From Bacillus yapensis (GTDB lineage: Bacteria > Bacillota > Bacilli > Bacillales > Cytobacillaceae), in the NCBI RefSeq assembly GCF_005280205.1, contig NZ_SUND01000011.1, positions 62,001 through 126,000 of the forward strand: a stretch of DNA of 64,000 bases, given 5' to 3'. The translations under genes were made by a program, and so were the position numbers. The stretch's first letter is position 1. Each line of letters opens with the position of its first letter. Below are positions 54,167-63,682 of this stretch, piece after piece. The notes below the pieces were generated by a model, which saw nothing but the letters and a program-made list of their open reading frames with translations, had not been told where the DNA came from and ran no database searches.

Positions 54167-54727
54167 AACTCATTTTCGAAAGTCCCTGCTCAAAGAATTG
54201 CGCCACTATCTTCAAAAAATGGCGACGGATGTTTTCAAAAAAATGAAACTAGCAAACTTCGTGTATTTCTTTGTACCTTTATAAAAAAAATTGGTACAAA
54301 AAGAGAATTACAAATGAGGAGATTTTGTAGAAAGTTTAAATATGTCCAATATCAAAATTTGGTTTAGTGGTAAATCCAAAGGAAAGTTTCTTAACATCCT
54401 ACTAAGGATTAGATTTTTCATTGAACTGATTTATTGGTGAAAGAACCACTGTCAATGGCGTTTTTAGGAACTCAAATCTGCATTTGTCGATAAAGGGAGT
54501 GACGATAACATCGACAACACTCCCTTTTTTGATTCATCTCACTCTGTAAATACTTGTTGCATTTCCTCTAGTTTCTCAGTAGTAATCAATTTCTAGAGTG
54601 TCAAAATAGACCATTTAAGAATCGCCTTCTTTAAAAATGTATAAATTAAATCTGATTCGAAATCATAATTCAAGTGTAGTTGGAGTGTAGGAAAAGAAGA
54701 TCCATTGTAATAGAGGTGATTCTGCGT
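54167..54727. other. Gene-free stretch with two hairpins
   Basis: No supported gene in about 560 bases. TTTGTACC/GGTACAAA (54270-54300) and the terminator at 54492-54527 are the only structures. A minus-strand reading near 54540-54630 has protein-like patches (KAILKWSILTL, LITTEKLEEMQQVFTE) broken by a stop and may be the decayed end of a lost gene. Confidence 0.4.
54492..54527 (+). terminator. Hairpin with T-tract and an overlapping alternative hairpin
   Basis: AAAGGGAGTG pairs with CACTCCCTTT and is followed by TTT. The overlapping arms TGTCGAT (54485-54491) and ATCGACA (54510-54516) can form a competing hairpin. Confidence 0.6.
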
Positions 54728-55204
54728 TCACATGTATGAAACTCTCTCTTTTGCAAAAAACCAAAGACAAAATACATGTACTATAAAAAACGAAATACAT
54801 AATGAAATCCAAGTAATATACCATTCCCAGTGTATATATTTAATGAGTTGGGTGTGTTTTTCTATAATCACTTCAATGACCGTTAACACTGAACAGTAGC
54901 CTACATAATAACCCATTCGATAAAGAAGACTTCGATTCGTAGGATACCATACATTAAATGCTGCACAAACCACTGGAAAAGCATAGTATTCATATGAAAA
55001 GCTCGTCCGACTGACAGATGCAAAGCACCGAACAGGATATTCGATCAATCCCAACTCTACCACCACTAAACCAATTAGAAAAGTAATTAACTGTTTGAAC
55101 AAAAATGCAACTATGGATAGGCGAATTTTATTTTTCGGAATGAAGAACAGAATTCCTGTCGCCACTACGTACACGGATATGATTATCCACCATTCCATTC
55201 TCAT
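54728..55204 (-). CDS. CBO0543-type membrane protein (copy 2)
   Basis: A 158-residue membrane protein with about five helices (WIIISVYVVATGILFFI, LFKQLITFLIGLVVVELGLI and others) and conserved EYPVR, EYYAFPVV and VIEVIIEKHT. It resembles the CBO0543 family of unknown function, common in spore-formers. ATG 55204 overlaps the stop of the upstream paralogue (TAATG) after GGGGG. The two are a tandem duplication. Confidence 0.8.
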   Translation of the reverse strand: MRMEWWIIISVYVVATGILFFIPKNKIRLSIVAFLFKQLITFLIGLVVVELGLIEYPVRCFASVSRTSFSYEYYAFPVVCAAFNVWYPTNRSLLYRMGYYVGYCSVLTVIEVIIEKHTQLIKYIHWEWYITWISLCISFFIVHVFCLWFFAKERVSYM

Positions 55205-55701
55205 TAGGTCCCCCACCGCCGCTCAGTTTGAAACAAGGTTTTGTCCTTAAAAAACCAATTACAGCAGAAATGACTCACATAAAAGAGAAATCCAAAGTAA
55301 ATCCACATCAGATTCCGCTTCAATAATTCATACTCTAATAAATCAGTATATTTCTCGATCACAATATCAAACAAACTGAGTACAGAAATCCAAACAAAAA
55401 AGTATATGAATCTAGGCCATAAACTGCCTTTGGATTTCTTATTGACGTAATATATAGCAAATAATACGGGATAAAAAAAATAATCTAGAGTAAGAGGCAT
55501 ATCAGTCGCTTTGGGGAGCAAACGAACAGGTGCAGATTGCCAACCAAATGCAAAGGTAATCATATCACAAAGCCAAATTATTGCTTGTAACACCAAAAAT
55601 GCAAGGATGCCTTTTCGCTGATCTTTACGTGGAATAAATAGAATGAATCCAGCAAATCCAAACAGCCACATGGCTATCATTATCCAATGTTCCATTAGCA
55701 T
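55204..55701 (-). CDS. CBO0543-type membrane protein (copy 1)
   Basis: A 165-residue paralogue of the next gene: WIMIAMWLFGFAGFILFIPRK, then SAPVRLLPKATDMPLTLDYFFYPVLF, and LFDIVIEKYTDLLEYEL, aligning with EYPVR, the FPVV segment and VIEVIIEKHT of the other copy. About five membrane helices, no signal peptide. GGAGGGAG lies 13 bases before the ATG, rather far. Function unknown. Confidence 0.8.
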   Translation of the reverse strand: MLMEHWIMIAMWLFGFAGFILFIPRKDQRKGILAFLVLQAIIWLCDMITFAFGWQSAPVRLLPKATDMPLTLDYFFYPVLFAIYYVNKKSKGSLWPRFIYFFVWISVLSLFDIVIEKYTDLLEYELLKRNLMWIYFGFLFYVSHFCCNWFFKDKTLFQTERRWGT

Positions 55702-55724
55702 GTATCATGAACCACTCCCTCCTT

Positions 55725-55928
55725 TTAAGTTAGTCCTTTCAATTTAAGTATTTTCTCTTCCCCCAATTCATATTCAATAATGTCTTGAATTTTCAACCGC
55801 AGTAATTGTCCCATAATCCTTTATGTTCTTTAAGTGTTTAAAAAGTAATTTCTGTTTTTCATTAAGGCTGTTTTTATATATGTTTTTTCGCCCACTGTTC
55901 TAATTGGACCAATCCATCGTTTTTGCAT
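55725..55928 (-). pseudogene. Decayed C-terminal gene fragment
   Basis: Three frames join into one protein-like string: KNDGLVQLEQWAKKH, then IYKNSLNEKQKLLFKHLKNI and KDYGTITAVE, then KIQDIIEYELGEEKILKLKG ending LT and a stop at 55725. Two frameshifts are needed. It lies just upstream of the CBO0543 genes. Family not recognised; chance is possible but the composition is convincingly coding. Confidence 0.4.
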
Positions 55929-55944
55929 CCTAGAGTATTAAAAA

Positions 55945-55966
55945 AGTCCCCATTTTAATAGGGACT
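55945..55966 (-). terminator. Terminator after the AmiS/UreI gene
   Basis: AGTCCC pairs with GGGACT around a 10-base loop, followed on the minus strand by TTTTTT. It lies 46 bases past the stop codon. Confidence 0.75.
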
Positions 55967-56011
55967 CAAAAATATTATTCATAAATTCTCTTCACACAAT
56001 GCATAACCCTG

Positions 56012-56647
56012 TTACGAAGCAACTCTACTATTGTTCGTTAGAGACACTTCGCTTTTTGATGAAATCCTCTGTTTCACAATGCTGAAGACAAAATATAAGA
56101 TAGAAAGGATGAGTACATAAATCATCCCTTGATTCACAGATGGATTATTCGAAATGCCAAGGAAAAAGAGCAGGGCTGGAATTGTCAGTGTAACCCATGA
56201 TTGTATACATGCTACGATTCCTACATAGTAGTGAATTTTCTTGTTGGTCGTGTTTATGATGAAATATAGAAACCATAAAAACGCCCACATTGCCCAGTTT
56301 AATCCGGAGACGATATCGTGAAAGTGAATAAAGGATGTTGCGGTATACACGATAGCAATTATGGCAACCCATAATGAGAACCAACCAAGCCCATTCCCTT
56401 CAAGTCTCATTAATGTTGTTGCTCCTACATATAAGAAGGTTAATCCAAAAAGGAATATTGCTGCATTATTATAAAAATCCCAATTGGTCTGATTGGAAGT
56501 AACAATTAAATAGATTGGAAATATTATCTGTAACGTTCCAACGATGATATTTAGAAATGCAACACTTTTTTGACTGGCTTTGCCTAATAGGGTTAGACTG
56601 TTCAAAAAAAGTACCGCGCCTGATAGAAACATACCTACGTAATTCAT
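56012..56647 (-). CDS. AmiS/UreI family transporter
   Basis: A 211-residue membrane protein with six or seven helices (YVGMFLSGAVLFLNSLTLLG, FLNIIVGTLQIIFPIYLIV, FGLTFLYVGATTLM, GLGWFSLWVAIIAIVY). It matches the AmiS/UreI family of urea and short-amide channels. No amidase or urease gene is adjacent. The ATG is 36 bases from the nearest strong ribosome-binding site, with a hairpin between. Confidence 0.85.
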   Translation of the reverse strand: MNYVGMFLSGAVLFLNSLTLLGKASQKSVAFLNIIVGTLQIIFPIYLIVTSNQTNWDFYNNAAIFLFGLTFLYVGATTLMRLEGNGLGWFSLWVAIIAIVYTATSFIHFHDIVSGLNWAMWAFLWFLYFIINTTNKKIHYYVGIVACIQSWVTLTIPALLFFLGISNNPSVNQGMIYVLILSILYFVFSIVKQRISSKSEVSLTNNSRVAS

Positions 56648-56654
56648 ATAACTT

Positions 56655-56676
56655 GTTGTGAAAAAATTCCCACAAC
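56655..56676 (-). other. Hairpin between ribosome-binding site and start of the AmiS/UreI gene
   Basis: GTTGTG/CACAAC arms with a 10-base loop separate GGAGG (56684-56688) from the ATG at 56647. Folding would shorten the effective spacing to about 14 bases. Confidence 0.4.
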
Positions 56677-56701
56677 AGTCACACCTCCCGAGTAAAAATG
56701 C

Positions 56702-56745
56702 GAAAAAGCATTTTCCCTCAATTCAAAACGGGAAAGTGCTTTTTC
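56702..56745 (-). terminator. Terminator of the pdp-deoC-cdd-nupC operon
   Basis: GAAAAAGCACTTTCCC pairs with GGGAAAATGCTTTTTC, ending in T-tracts on both sides. It lies 9 bases past the nupC stop. Confidence 0.9.
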
Positions 56746-56753
56746 GGTATAAA

Positions 56754-57935
56754 TTATAATACAAAACTTACGATTACTGATGATAATACACTAACTAATG
56801 TTGCTCCATATAGTAGTTTTAAGCCAAACTTTGCCACTACATTTCCTTGTTTTTCAGCTAGTCCTTTCACTGCTCCAGCAATAATTCCAATCGATGAAAA
56901 GTTTGCAAAGGATACTAAAAATACGGAGATAATTCCTAAAGTTCTTTCGCTAAAGTTATCTTGGATTTCCACTAAATCCAACATCGCCACAAACTCATTC
57001 GTTACAAGCTTTGTTGCCATAATTCCTCCGGCTTGTACAGCCTCCGATAATGGAACACCCATGATAAACGCAAATGGTGCAAAAATGTATCCTAGTAATT
57101 CCTGGAATGAAATATGGAAGACAATTTCAAATAAACTATTGATTCCTGCCATTAACGCAACGAAACCAATTAACATAGCACCAACAATAATAGCAACTTT
57201 GAATCCATCCATAATATATTCCCCGAGCATTTCAAAGAAAGATTGTTTTTCCTCTTCTTGAACGTCGAGAATATCTTCTTTTTCATCTACTGTATATGGA
57301 TTGATAATCGAAGCAATTATAAATCCACCAAATAAGTTAATAACAAGTGCTGCGACAACATATTTAGGTTCGATCATGGTCATATATGCACCGACGATGG
57401 ACATAGAAACTGTCGACATAGCAGAAGCACATAGTGTATACAAACGATGAGGAGGTAACTGACCCATTTGTTTTTTAACAGTAATAAAGACTTCTGATTG
57501 TCCGATCATGGCAGATGCCACTGCATTATATGATTCTAATTTGCCCATCCCGTTTATTTTACTTAATAGAAGACCAATTGCTTTCATAAAAAACGGAAGT
57601 ATTTTGAAATGTTGAAAAATCCCAATTAACACTGAGATAAATACGATTGGGAGAAGAACCGTTAAAAAGAATGGTGCCTGTCCTTCGTTTGCCATACCAC
57701 CAAAAACAAAATCAATTCCACTTGCAGCATATTCTAGTAATTTCGTAAAGACGTTTGAAATACCTGTAATAACAATTAAGCCAAATTTTGTGTTCAATAG
57801 TAAAGCAGCAAAAGCGATTTGAACAATGATCATGATTAATATTGGCTTATATTTTATATTTTTACGGTTACTGCTCGCAATAAAAGCTAGACCAAATACG
57901 ACTAACAATCCTATAATTGAAATAACGTAATTCAT
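56754..57935 (-). CDS. nupC: Pyrimidine nucleoside transporter NupC
   Basis: A 393-residue concentrative nucleoside transporter (CNT family) that imports nucleosides with protons. It has about ten membrane helices with [26 protein letters not shown] and the C-terminal [11 protein letters not shown], the family's substrate-binding segments. ATG 57935 is chosen because GGAGG stands in front of it. Last gene of the deoxyribonucleoside operon. Confidence 0.93.
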   Translation of the reverse strand: MNYVISIIGLLVVFGLAFIASSNRKNIKYKPILIMIIVQIAFAALLLNTKFGLIVITGISNVFTKLLEYAASGIDFVFGGMANEGQAPFFLTVLLPIVFISVLIGIFQHFKILPFFMKAIGLLLSKINGMGKLESYNAVASAMIGQSEVFITVKKQMGQLPPHRLYTLCASAMSTVSMSIVGAYMTMIEPKYVVAALVINLFGGFIIASIINPYTVDEKEDILDVQEEEKQSFFEMLGEYIMDGFKVAIIVGAMLIGFVALMAGINSLFEIVFHISFQELLGYIFAPFAFIMGVPLSEAVQAGGIMATKLVTNEFVAMLDLVEIQDNFSERTLGIISVFLVSFANFSSIGIIAGAVKGLAEKQGNVVAKFGLKLLYGATLVSVLSSVIVSFVL

Positions 57936-57999
57936 AATTTCCTCCAACATGTTATTAATTTCTCTCAGCTGTATTCGCTTTCAACAAAAGCATAAATAA

Positions 58000-58398
58000 T
58001 CATTTATTTAGGTCTTTGGATGAAAAAAATCCTGGTAACAATTCTGTAATAGAGGTTTCGACATATTCCCCTTTTAGATTTGCTAAGATAATTTTCGTGT
58101 TTTCATCACAGAACTCTGCCATGACTTGGCGGCAAGCACCACAAGGTGAAATAGGACCCTCTGTATCTCCTACGATTGCAATTGCTTCAAACGCATTTTC
58201 ACCTTCAGAAACCGCTTTAAAAATAGCTGTTCTTTCTGCGCAATTCGTTAGTCCATATGAGGCATTTTCGATATTACATCCTTGAAACACATTATTATTT
58301 TTTGTTAGAACAGATGCACCGACATTAAATTTGGAATAAGGTGTATAAGCTTTATTCCTTGCTTCCACCGCTTGATCAATTAACTGTTTAATATCCAT
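58000..58398 (-). CDS. cdd: Cytidine deaminase
   Basis: Converts (deoxy)cytidine to (deoxy)uridine. The 132-residue protein has YTPYSKFNVGASVLT, the zinc motif NCAERTAIFKAV (Cys and catalytic Glu) and SPCGACRQVMAEF (two Cys). ATG 58398 follows CGGAG; the 25-codon upstream extension is not family-like. It lies between deoC and nupC and feeds uridine to the phosphorylase. Confidence 0.95.
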   Translation of the reverse strand: MDIKQLIDQAVEARNKAYTPYSKFNVGASVLTKNNNVFQGCNIENASYGLTNCAERTAIFKAVSEGENAFEAIAIVGDTEGPISPCGACRQVMAEFCDENTKIILANLKGEYVETSITELLPGFFSSKDLNK

Positions 58399-58490
58399 TT
58401 TTCCAATCTCCGTTCTTCTGGATTTCCTTTTGTTTAAAAACTTCTCTTGAGATGCTCTTTGAGTCAACCTCAAGAGAAGATGTTTAAAAA

Positions 58491-59162
58491 TTAGTAAGAA
58501 GAATTAGATACCTGACCATTAATGATTTCTTTACCTGAACTTGCACCAATTCTCGTTGCTCCAGCATTGATCATGGCTTCTGTATCTGCCAGACTTCTAA
58601 CACCACCTGAAGCTTTAACACCAAGATCTGGTCCAACAGTCTTTCTCATTAATGCGATGTCTTCTACAGTTGCTCCACCTGTTGAGAACCCAGTTGATGT
58701 CTTAACGAAATCTGCGCCTGCAGAAACTGCTAATTCACAAGCTTTTTCTTTCTCTTCATTTGTTAATAATGATGTTTCAATAATAACTTTTGTAAGAGCT
58801 TTTCCTTTTGCTTCATTGACAACTGCTTTGATGTCTTCTTCTACTAGAGCAAAGTTTTTATCTTTTAAAGCACCGATGTTAATAACCATATCAACCTCAG
58901 TTGCTCCATTTTCAATCGCATTTTTCGTTTCAAAAGCTTTGACTTCTGACGTCGTTGCACCGAGTGGAAAACCAATTACTGTACAAACGTCTACAGAAGT
59001 ATCTTTTAATTCTGCCGCGGCTAGTTTAACCCATGTAGGATTAACACAAACTGAAGCGAAGTTATATTCTTTTGCTTCTTTTACTAAGGTTAAAATTTGT
59101 TCCTTCGTTGCGTCTGCCTTTAACAAGGTATGATCGATAAATTTTGCTAGGTTTTGAGTCAT
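58491..59162 (-). CDS. deoC: Deoxyribose-phosphate aldolase
   Basis: Splits 2-deoxyribose-5-phosphate to acetaldehyde and glyceraldehyde-3-phosphate. The 223-residue TIM-barrel has [55 protein letters not shown] and the Schiff-base lysine in [11 protein letters not shown] near 155. It lies 21 bases after pdp. A long open frame on the other strand is a coding shadow. Confidence 0.96.
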   Translation of the reverse strand: MTQNLAKFIDHTLLKADATKEQILTLVKEAKEYNFASVCVNPTWVKLAAAELKDTSVDVCTVIGFPLGATTSEVKAFETKNAIENGATEVDMVINIGALKDKNFALVEEDIKAVVNEAKGKALTKVIIETSLLTNEEKEKACELAVSAGADFVKTSTGFSTGGATVEDIALMRKTVGPDLGVKASGGVRSLADTEAMINAGATRIGASSGKEIINGQVSNSSY

Positions 59163-59183
59163 TTTTTCATTCTCCCTTTCAAA

Positions 59184-60485
59184 CTATTGAATTTCAGTGT
59201 AAATAAGAGTTGGTGCAGAAATGTTTTCACTTGAAAATTTATAAGCTGCACGGATTTTCTCAGTTACATCAGAAACATTCTCTTTATTGCTGTGGATTGT
59301 GACAATAGATTCTCCTTCATTTACAAAATCGCCAACTTTTTTATGAAGAACGATGCCGACTGCCAAATCAATTTCGGAATCTTTTGTAATTCTTCCGGCA
59401 CCTAACATCATTGCGGCAACCCCAATCATTTCTGCTGTAATCTCAGCTACATAACCAGATTCATTTGCAGGAACTTCAATCTTGTACTGTGCAGTTGGTA
59501 ATTTAGTAGGGTCATCCACAACTGAAGCGTCTCCACCTTGAGCTTGTAAAAATGTTTTAAAGCTTTCAAGAGCTTTACCACTTTGAATGGCTTCTTCTAA
59601 CATTTCACGAGCTTGTTCCAAATTAGAAGCTTTATTTGCAAGAACAACCATGTGACTACCAAGTGTTAGGCATAATTCGTGTAAATCCTTTGGTCCTTGT
59701 CCACTCAATGTATCGATTGCCTCTTTTACCTCTAGAGCATTACCAACTGCAAACCCTAGTGGCTGGCTCATATCAGAAATAATAGCCTTTGTTTTACGTC
59801 CCACGCCATTTCCGATTTCAACCATCGCTTGAGCTAATTCTTTCGCATCTTCAAGGCTTTTCATAAATGCACCACTGCCTGTTTTAACATCCAGGACAAT
59901 TGCATCAGCACCTGCTGCTATTTTTTTACTCATAATAGAGCTCGCAATTAACGGTATAGAGTCAACCGTTGAGGTTACATCACGAAGTGCATATAATTTT
60001 TTATCTGCAGGAGTCAGATTATCACTTTGACCGATAACAGCTATCTTATTCGTATTCATTAAATGAATAAATTCGTCGTTCGTAATTTCAACGTGAAATC
60101 CCTTTACAGATTCTAATTTATCAATGGTACCTCCAGTATGACCAAGGCCTCTACCAGACATTTTTGCAACAGGAGCCCCGACTGATGCAACTAATGGGCC
60201 TAAAACGAGAGTGGTTGTATCACCTACTCCGCCAGTACTATGCTTATCTACTTTGATTCCCTCAATTGCACTTAAGTCAATTTGTTCTCCAGATTTGACC
60301 ATTGCTTCTGTCAAATAAACTCTTTCTTCCTTTGTCATTCCTTGAAAGAAGACTGCCATGGAAAATGCAGACATTTGGTAGTCAGGAATATCCTCTTTCG
60401 TATATCCATCAATCACAAATTGGATTTCCTCTTTAGTCAGTTCTTGTCCATCCCTTTTTTTTGCGATAACATCTACCATTCTCAT
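59184..60485 (-). CDS. pdp: Pyrimidine-nucleoside phosphorylase
   Basis: Cleaves uridine, thymidine and deoxyuridine with phosphate. The 433-residue protein starts [20 protein letters not shown] like B. subtilis Pdp and carries [20 protein letters not shown] (phosphate), [19 protein letters not shown] and [20 protein letters not shown] precedes the ATG. First gene of the catabolic operon, behind a promoter with DeoR-like and cre-like sites. Confidence 0.96.
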   Translation of the reverse strand: MRMVDVIAKKRDGQELTKEEIQFVIDGYTKEDIPDYQMSAFSMAVFFQGMTKEERVYLTEAMVKSGEQIDLSAIEGIKVDKHSTGGVGDTTTLVLGPLVASVGAPVAKMSGRGLGHTGGTIDKLESVKGFHVEITNDEFIHLMNTNKIAVIGQSDNLTPADKKLYALRDVTSTVDSIPLIASSIMSKKIAAGADAIVLDVKTGSGAFMKSLEDAKELAQAMVEIGNGVGRKTKAIISDMSQPLGFAVGNALEVKEAIDTLSGQGPKDLHELCLTLGSHMVVLANKASNLEQAREMLEEAIQSGKALESFKTFLQAQGGDASVVDDPTKLPTAQYKIEVPANESGYVAEITAEMIGVAAMMLGAGRITKDSEIDLAVGIVLHKKVGDFVNEGESIVTIHSNKENVSDVTEKIRAAYKFSSENISAPTLIYTEIQ

Positions 60486-60535
60486 GTGATTTCCCCCTAT
60501 ATGTGGAAAGATTATATTAAATATTTAAGACATTC

Positions 60536-60551
60536 ATTAAAGCGTTTTCTT
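60536..60551 (-). promoter_or_regulatory. cre-like site downstream of the pdp promoter
   Basis: AAGAAAACGCTTTAAT on the minus strand fits the CcpA cre consensus at 14 of 16 positions and lies at the expected transcription start. Carbon catabolite repression of this operon is known in B. subtilis. Confidence 0.6.
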
Positions 60552-60560
60552 CACAAGACA

Positions 60561-60612
60561 ACTATACCATATATTTTTTACAAATGTAAAAAAAGATTTG
60601 AACAAATGTAAA
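60561..60612 (-). promoter_or_regulatory. pdp operon promoter with DeoR-like operator
   Basis: TTTACA (60585-60590) is 18 bases from TATAGT (60561-60566) on the minus strand. The 11-mer ACAAATGTAAA occurs at 60580-60590 and 60602-60612, 22 bp apart, and ATTTGAACAAAT (60596-60607) is palindromic. This resembles the palindrome plus half-site arrangement known for B. subtilis DeoR. Confidence 0.65.
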
Positions 60613-60688
60613 GTTCTATAATTCTCTCTTTTAAAAAAATTCGATTTTTTGAGTCTAATAGTCCTTACCTTTTCCAAATTTTATACAC

Positions 60689-60732
60689 AAAAAGGGCTAA
60701 CTCTATTTCTTAAATTGTAAGTTAGCCCTTTT
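60689..60732 (-). terminator. Terminator after deoR
   Basis: AAAAGGGCTAAC pairs with GTTAGCCCTTTT with T-tracts, 20 bases past the deoR stop. Confidence 0.9.
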
Positions 60733-60751
60733 TGTATCTATATTGATAGTG

Positions 60752-61696
60752 CTATTTTTCTAAATCCAACAGGAACTGTGCTGTATATTCGTCCGTCACC
60801 AAAACATTAGCGTACTTTCCTGTTAAAGCTCCATGGATGGCATTTATTTTTTTCGGCCCCCCAGCGACCAAAATAGAGAATTCTTTCTCCTTAAAATTAG
60901 ATAAAGGAAGCCCCAATGTTCGTTCATTTAAACTATCGATACACACGTCTCCGTTTTCATCAAAGAAACGTGAACATATGTCTCCGACAGCCTTTGAATA
61001 GATCATCTGTAACTCCTCATCCGTAAAATAACCTAATTGGAAGAGCAATGAATTTTGTTCTACAGGTCCACAAGTAAACACCGCAATACTTGATTTTTTG
61101 CCAACCTCTAGCACTTTTTTAATATGCCGATCAGCCTCCATAGCTTGTTTCACAACAACATGATCTACTATGGCTGGAAGCGGGAGATTTATTGGTGCTG
61201 TGTTGAATGCCCTTCCAAATAAATAAAGAATTTCAGATGCATATGTATGTTTTGCAGAATGACTGACGCCACCCTTTAATTGCACTACTTTTACATCTTT
61301 CAAAGACTTTTCCCTTAATTCAACGGCTACGTTATAAATCGTAGTTCCCCAAGTTACCCCTATAACATCGCCATCCTTGACTATTTCTTCTAGATATCGT
61401 GCTGTTTTTTCACCTAAATGGCTCTTGATGACATGGTCTTCATATTGAGGTATTGGGACAACAATGGCTTTTTTTAGATTGAATTTTTGTTCAATCTTAC
61501 TTGACAATATTTCTATATTTTCAGACTGATCCTTAACTTTTATTTGAACAATTCCTTCACTTTTTGCCAACTGCAGCAAACGTGACACAGTAGGTCTTGA
61601 AATGCCTAGTTTTTTAGCAATATCATTTTGAGTGTAATCAAGAAGATAATAAAGTTTTGCTACTTCGATAACCTTGTTAAGTTTTTCGTGTTCCAT
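60752..61696 (-). CDS. deoR: Deoxyribonucleoside regulator (SorC family)
   Basis: A 314-residue transcription repressor released by deoxyribose-5-phosphate. N-terminal HTH: YLLDYTQNDIAKKLGISRPT then VSRLLQLAKSEGIV; the C-terminal sugar-phosphate domain has DGDVIGVTWGTTIYNVA, QLKGGVSHSAKHTYASEI and FSILVAGGPKKINAIHGALTG. Length and neighbours match B. subtilis DeoR. It is transcribed separately, upstream of pdp. AGGGGATC precedes the ATG. Confidence 0.93.
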   Translation of the reverse strand: MEHEKLNKVIEVAKLYYLLDYTQNDIAKKLGISRPTVSRLLQLAKSEGIVQIKVKDQSENIEILSSKIEQKFNLKKAIVVPIPQYEDHVIKSHLGEKTARYLEEIVKDGDVIGVTWGTTIYNVAVELREKSLKDVKVVQLKGGVSHSAKHTYASEILYLFGRAFNTAPINLPLPAIVDHVVVKQAMEADRHIKKVLEVGKKSSIAVFTCGPVEQNSLLFQLGYFTDEELQMIYSKAVGDICSRFFDENGDVCIDSLNERTLGLPLSNFKEKEFSILVAGGPKKINAIHGALTGKYANVLVTDEYTAQFLLDLEK

Positions 61697-61965
61697 AGTG
61701 ATCCCCTATAATCTTTTATTAATCGTACCTTGTCCATTTGGATAAATCGAAAAAATCTTCGTGTTAGAAGTGACTTTTACTATATTCTATCAAAAAAGGC
61801 ATACAAAATGAAATTTTGTTAAATCTTTTTGGAAAAAATGTAATTTTTTATTGAACATCATGATAGATGTAACTATTAATTATCATAAAATCCTATTCTT
61901 TCAATTTATGAGAAACATCAACAAAACATGGCTAAATTAAAATAGTTTAACAATAATACTCGTAG

Positions 61966-62007
61966 AAAAAGCTCAAATTCTTGAAACACAAGAATTTGAG
62001 CTTTTTT
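61966..62007. terminator. Orphan bidirectional terminator
   Basis: AAAAAGCTCAAATTCTT pairs perfectly with its partner around GAAACAC, with A and T tracts outside. No gene ends near it: deoR starts at 61696 and the next gene starts at 62297. The loop matches the terminator at 49852. Otherwise 61697-62296 holds only promoter-like sequence (TTGACT at 62095-62100). Confidence 0.75.
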
Positions 62008-62296
62008 AATTGATATCTCTGAATGCCTTTAACCCCCGCCCTGTAAATCTTAATCAGATATAAAAAGATGGTTTAGCAGAGTATAATCTGACTATTGACT
62101 GTAGTTGTATGCAATTATATGAGTTAAAAATATTGCAGTTAGATAAGCTAAGCTCTGGAAAATAAGTATGTATGTAATCATCGAGCTTATTGAACTAAAG
62201 TTACCCCTTAGTCCGAATAAGAAATACTACTCTTTTAGAATAACTACAGATAATAGGCAAATAATACCGATATATAATGTTTATTGGAGGAGCACC

Positions 62297-63544
62297 ATGG
62301 ATAATTTCCAAAATACAAACAAGGCAAGACGCTACAAGGCTCATGTAAGTATTTTTGGAACAACTCAGATTCATTTAAGAAACCCATGGACTGTCGCAAT
62401 GTGGTCTGTTGCATTTCCAGGATTTGGCCACTTCCTCTTAAATAAATATTTTAGAGCTTTTTCTTTATTTCTATGGGAAGTTATTATTAATCAAGTAACA
62501 AAGCTTAATCTAGCTATGGTTTATTCATTTACAGGTAACTTTGAAGCTGCAAAGGAAGTATTAGATTTAAGAATGGTGATAATGTATATACCTGTTTATC
62601 TTTTTGCAATATGGGATAGTTATCGTACTACGGTGGATTTGAACAACATTTATACCCTTGCCAAAAGGGAGGATGCTCAATTTAATTCATTTTCATTAGG
62701 AGCTTTTGAAATCAATTATCTGGATAAGAGAAATCCCATAATGGCTGTCCTTTGGGCTATGACTATTCCGAGCGTAGGTCAGCTTTATGTTCATAGGATT
62801 ATCCTTGCTGGGTTTACACTCATATGGACTGCTGTTTTTATGTACAATTCACATTTTCTTGAAGCATTCATCTACTTAATAAATGGGAATCTTAATAAAT
62901 CAATTGCGGTATTAGATGCACAATGGCTTTTATACGTACCATCCTTTTACTTTTTTACGATTTTTGATTCTTACGTAAGTGCTGTTGAGAACAATAAATT
63001 ATTTGAAGATGAGCAAGGAAAATATTTAAAAAATCATTATCAAAGTTATATTTTTAATTTAATGAAATTAAACAAGGTGGATACCATGCATATTTTTGCT
63101 ACCTTCGAGCATTCAACCTATTTAGAATTAGCTATAACGGAATTAGAGGAACATGGCATTCAGAATATTTTAGCCGTTCCTTTAAACAATAGAACAGAGG
63201 AAAGAAAACTTTTCGATAACCTTCATCAATCTGATGGAGTTTCCCTCATTTCTAAAGGAATGATACTAGCTTTTCTTTTTTCAACAATCGGAGCTAGCAG
63301 AGGGTTTGTAATGGAATGGGGACCCATAATTTGGGGATTAATCGGAGCAGGGAGCGGATTCATACTAGGTTTTATCATTGATTTGTTTATAAAAAAGATT
63401 AGTAAAAGAAAACAAAAGTTATTAAGGGGCAAAAATTCAGAGGTTGTTCTCATTGTTGAATGTGGAGAACAACAAAAGCAACAAGTAGAAAGAATTCTCT
63501 GGAACAAACTTGCCCTTGGAGTAGCAGAATTAAATCAATCCTAA
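62297..63544 (+). CDS. Membrane protein with an internal duplication
   Basis: A 415-residue protein. Two TM2-like halves repeat the pattern RNPWTVAMWSVAFPGFGHFLLNK (near 23) and RNPIMAVLWAMTIPSVGQLYVHR (near 148), each followed by helices and an IWDSY or IFDSY motif. From about residue 255 a soluble part (MHIFATFEHSTYLELAITELE) leads to two further helices near 320-360 (FLFSTIGASRGFV, IIWGLIGAGSGFILGFIIDLF), a glycine-rich DUF1269-like layout. ATG 62297 follows GGAGGAG. Function unknown. Confidence 0.82.
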   Translation: MDNFQNTNKARRYKAHVSIFGTTQIHLRNPWTVAMWSVAFPGFGHFLLNKYFRAFSLFLWEVIINQVTKLNLAMVYSFTGNFEAAKEVLDLRMVIMYIPVYLFAIWDSYRTTVDLNNIYTLAKREDAQFNSFSLGAFEINYLDKRNPIMAVLWAMTIPSVGQLYVHRIILAGFTLIWTAVFMYNSHFLEAFIYLINGNLNKSIAVLDAQWLLYVPSFYFFTIFDSYVSAVENNKLFEDEQGKYLKNHYQSYIFNLMKLNKVDTMHIFATFEHSTYLELAITELEEHGIQNILAVPLNNRTEERKLFDNLHQSDGVSLISKGMILAFLFSTIGASRGFVMEWGPIIWGLIGAGSGFILGFIIDLFIKKISKRKQKLLRGKNSEVVLIVECGEQQKQQVERILWNKLALGVAELNQS

Positions 63545-63558
63545 GCTTTTAAGTATAA

Positions 63559-63585
63559 AGCACCTACAATTGAGGTGTTTTTTCT
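63559..63585 (+). terminator. Terminator after the membrane protein gene
   Basis: AAGCACCT pairs with AGGTGTTT around ACAATTG, followed by a T-tract. Confidence 0.75.
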
Positions 63586-63682
63586 TTTTCAAAAGTATCT
63601 TCTTCCATCTGCCTCTGAATCGATTCGAAATATGATATTATAAATATTGGGAAAATTTTTAAAAAAGGAAGGGGAGTCATTC

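Noticed and set aside
56698-57261. 187-codon plus-strand reading opposite nupC
   Set aside because: Starts inside a terminator hairpin and mirrors membrane-helix codons of nupC.
58522-59133. 203-codon plus-strand reading opposite deoC
   Set aside because: deoC is complete and in operon context; the antisense frame has no ribosome-binding site or domain.
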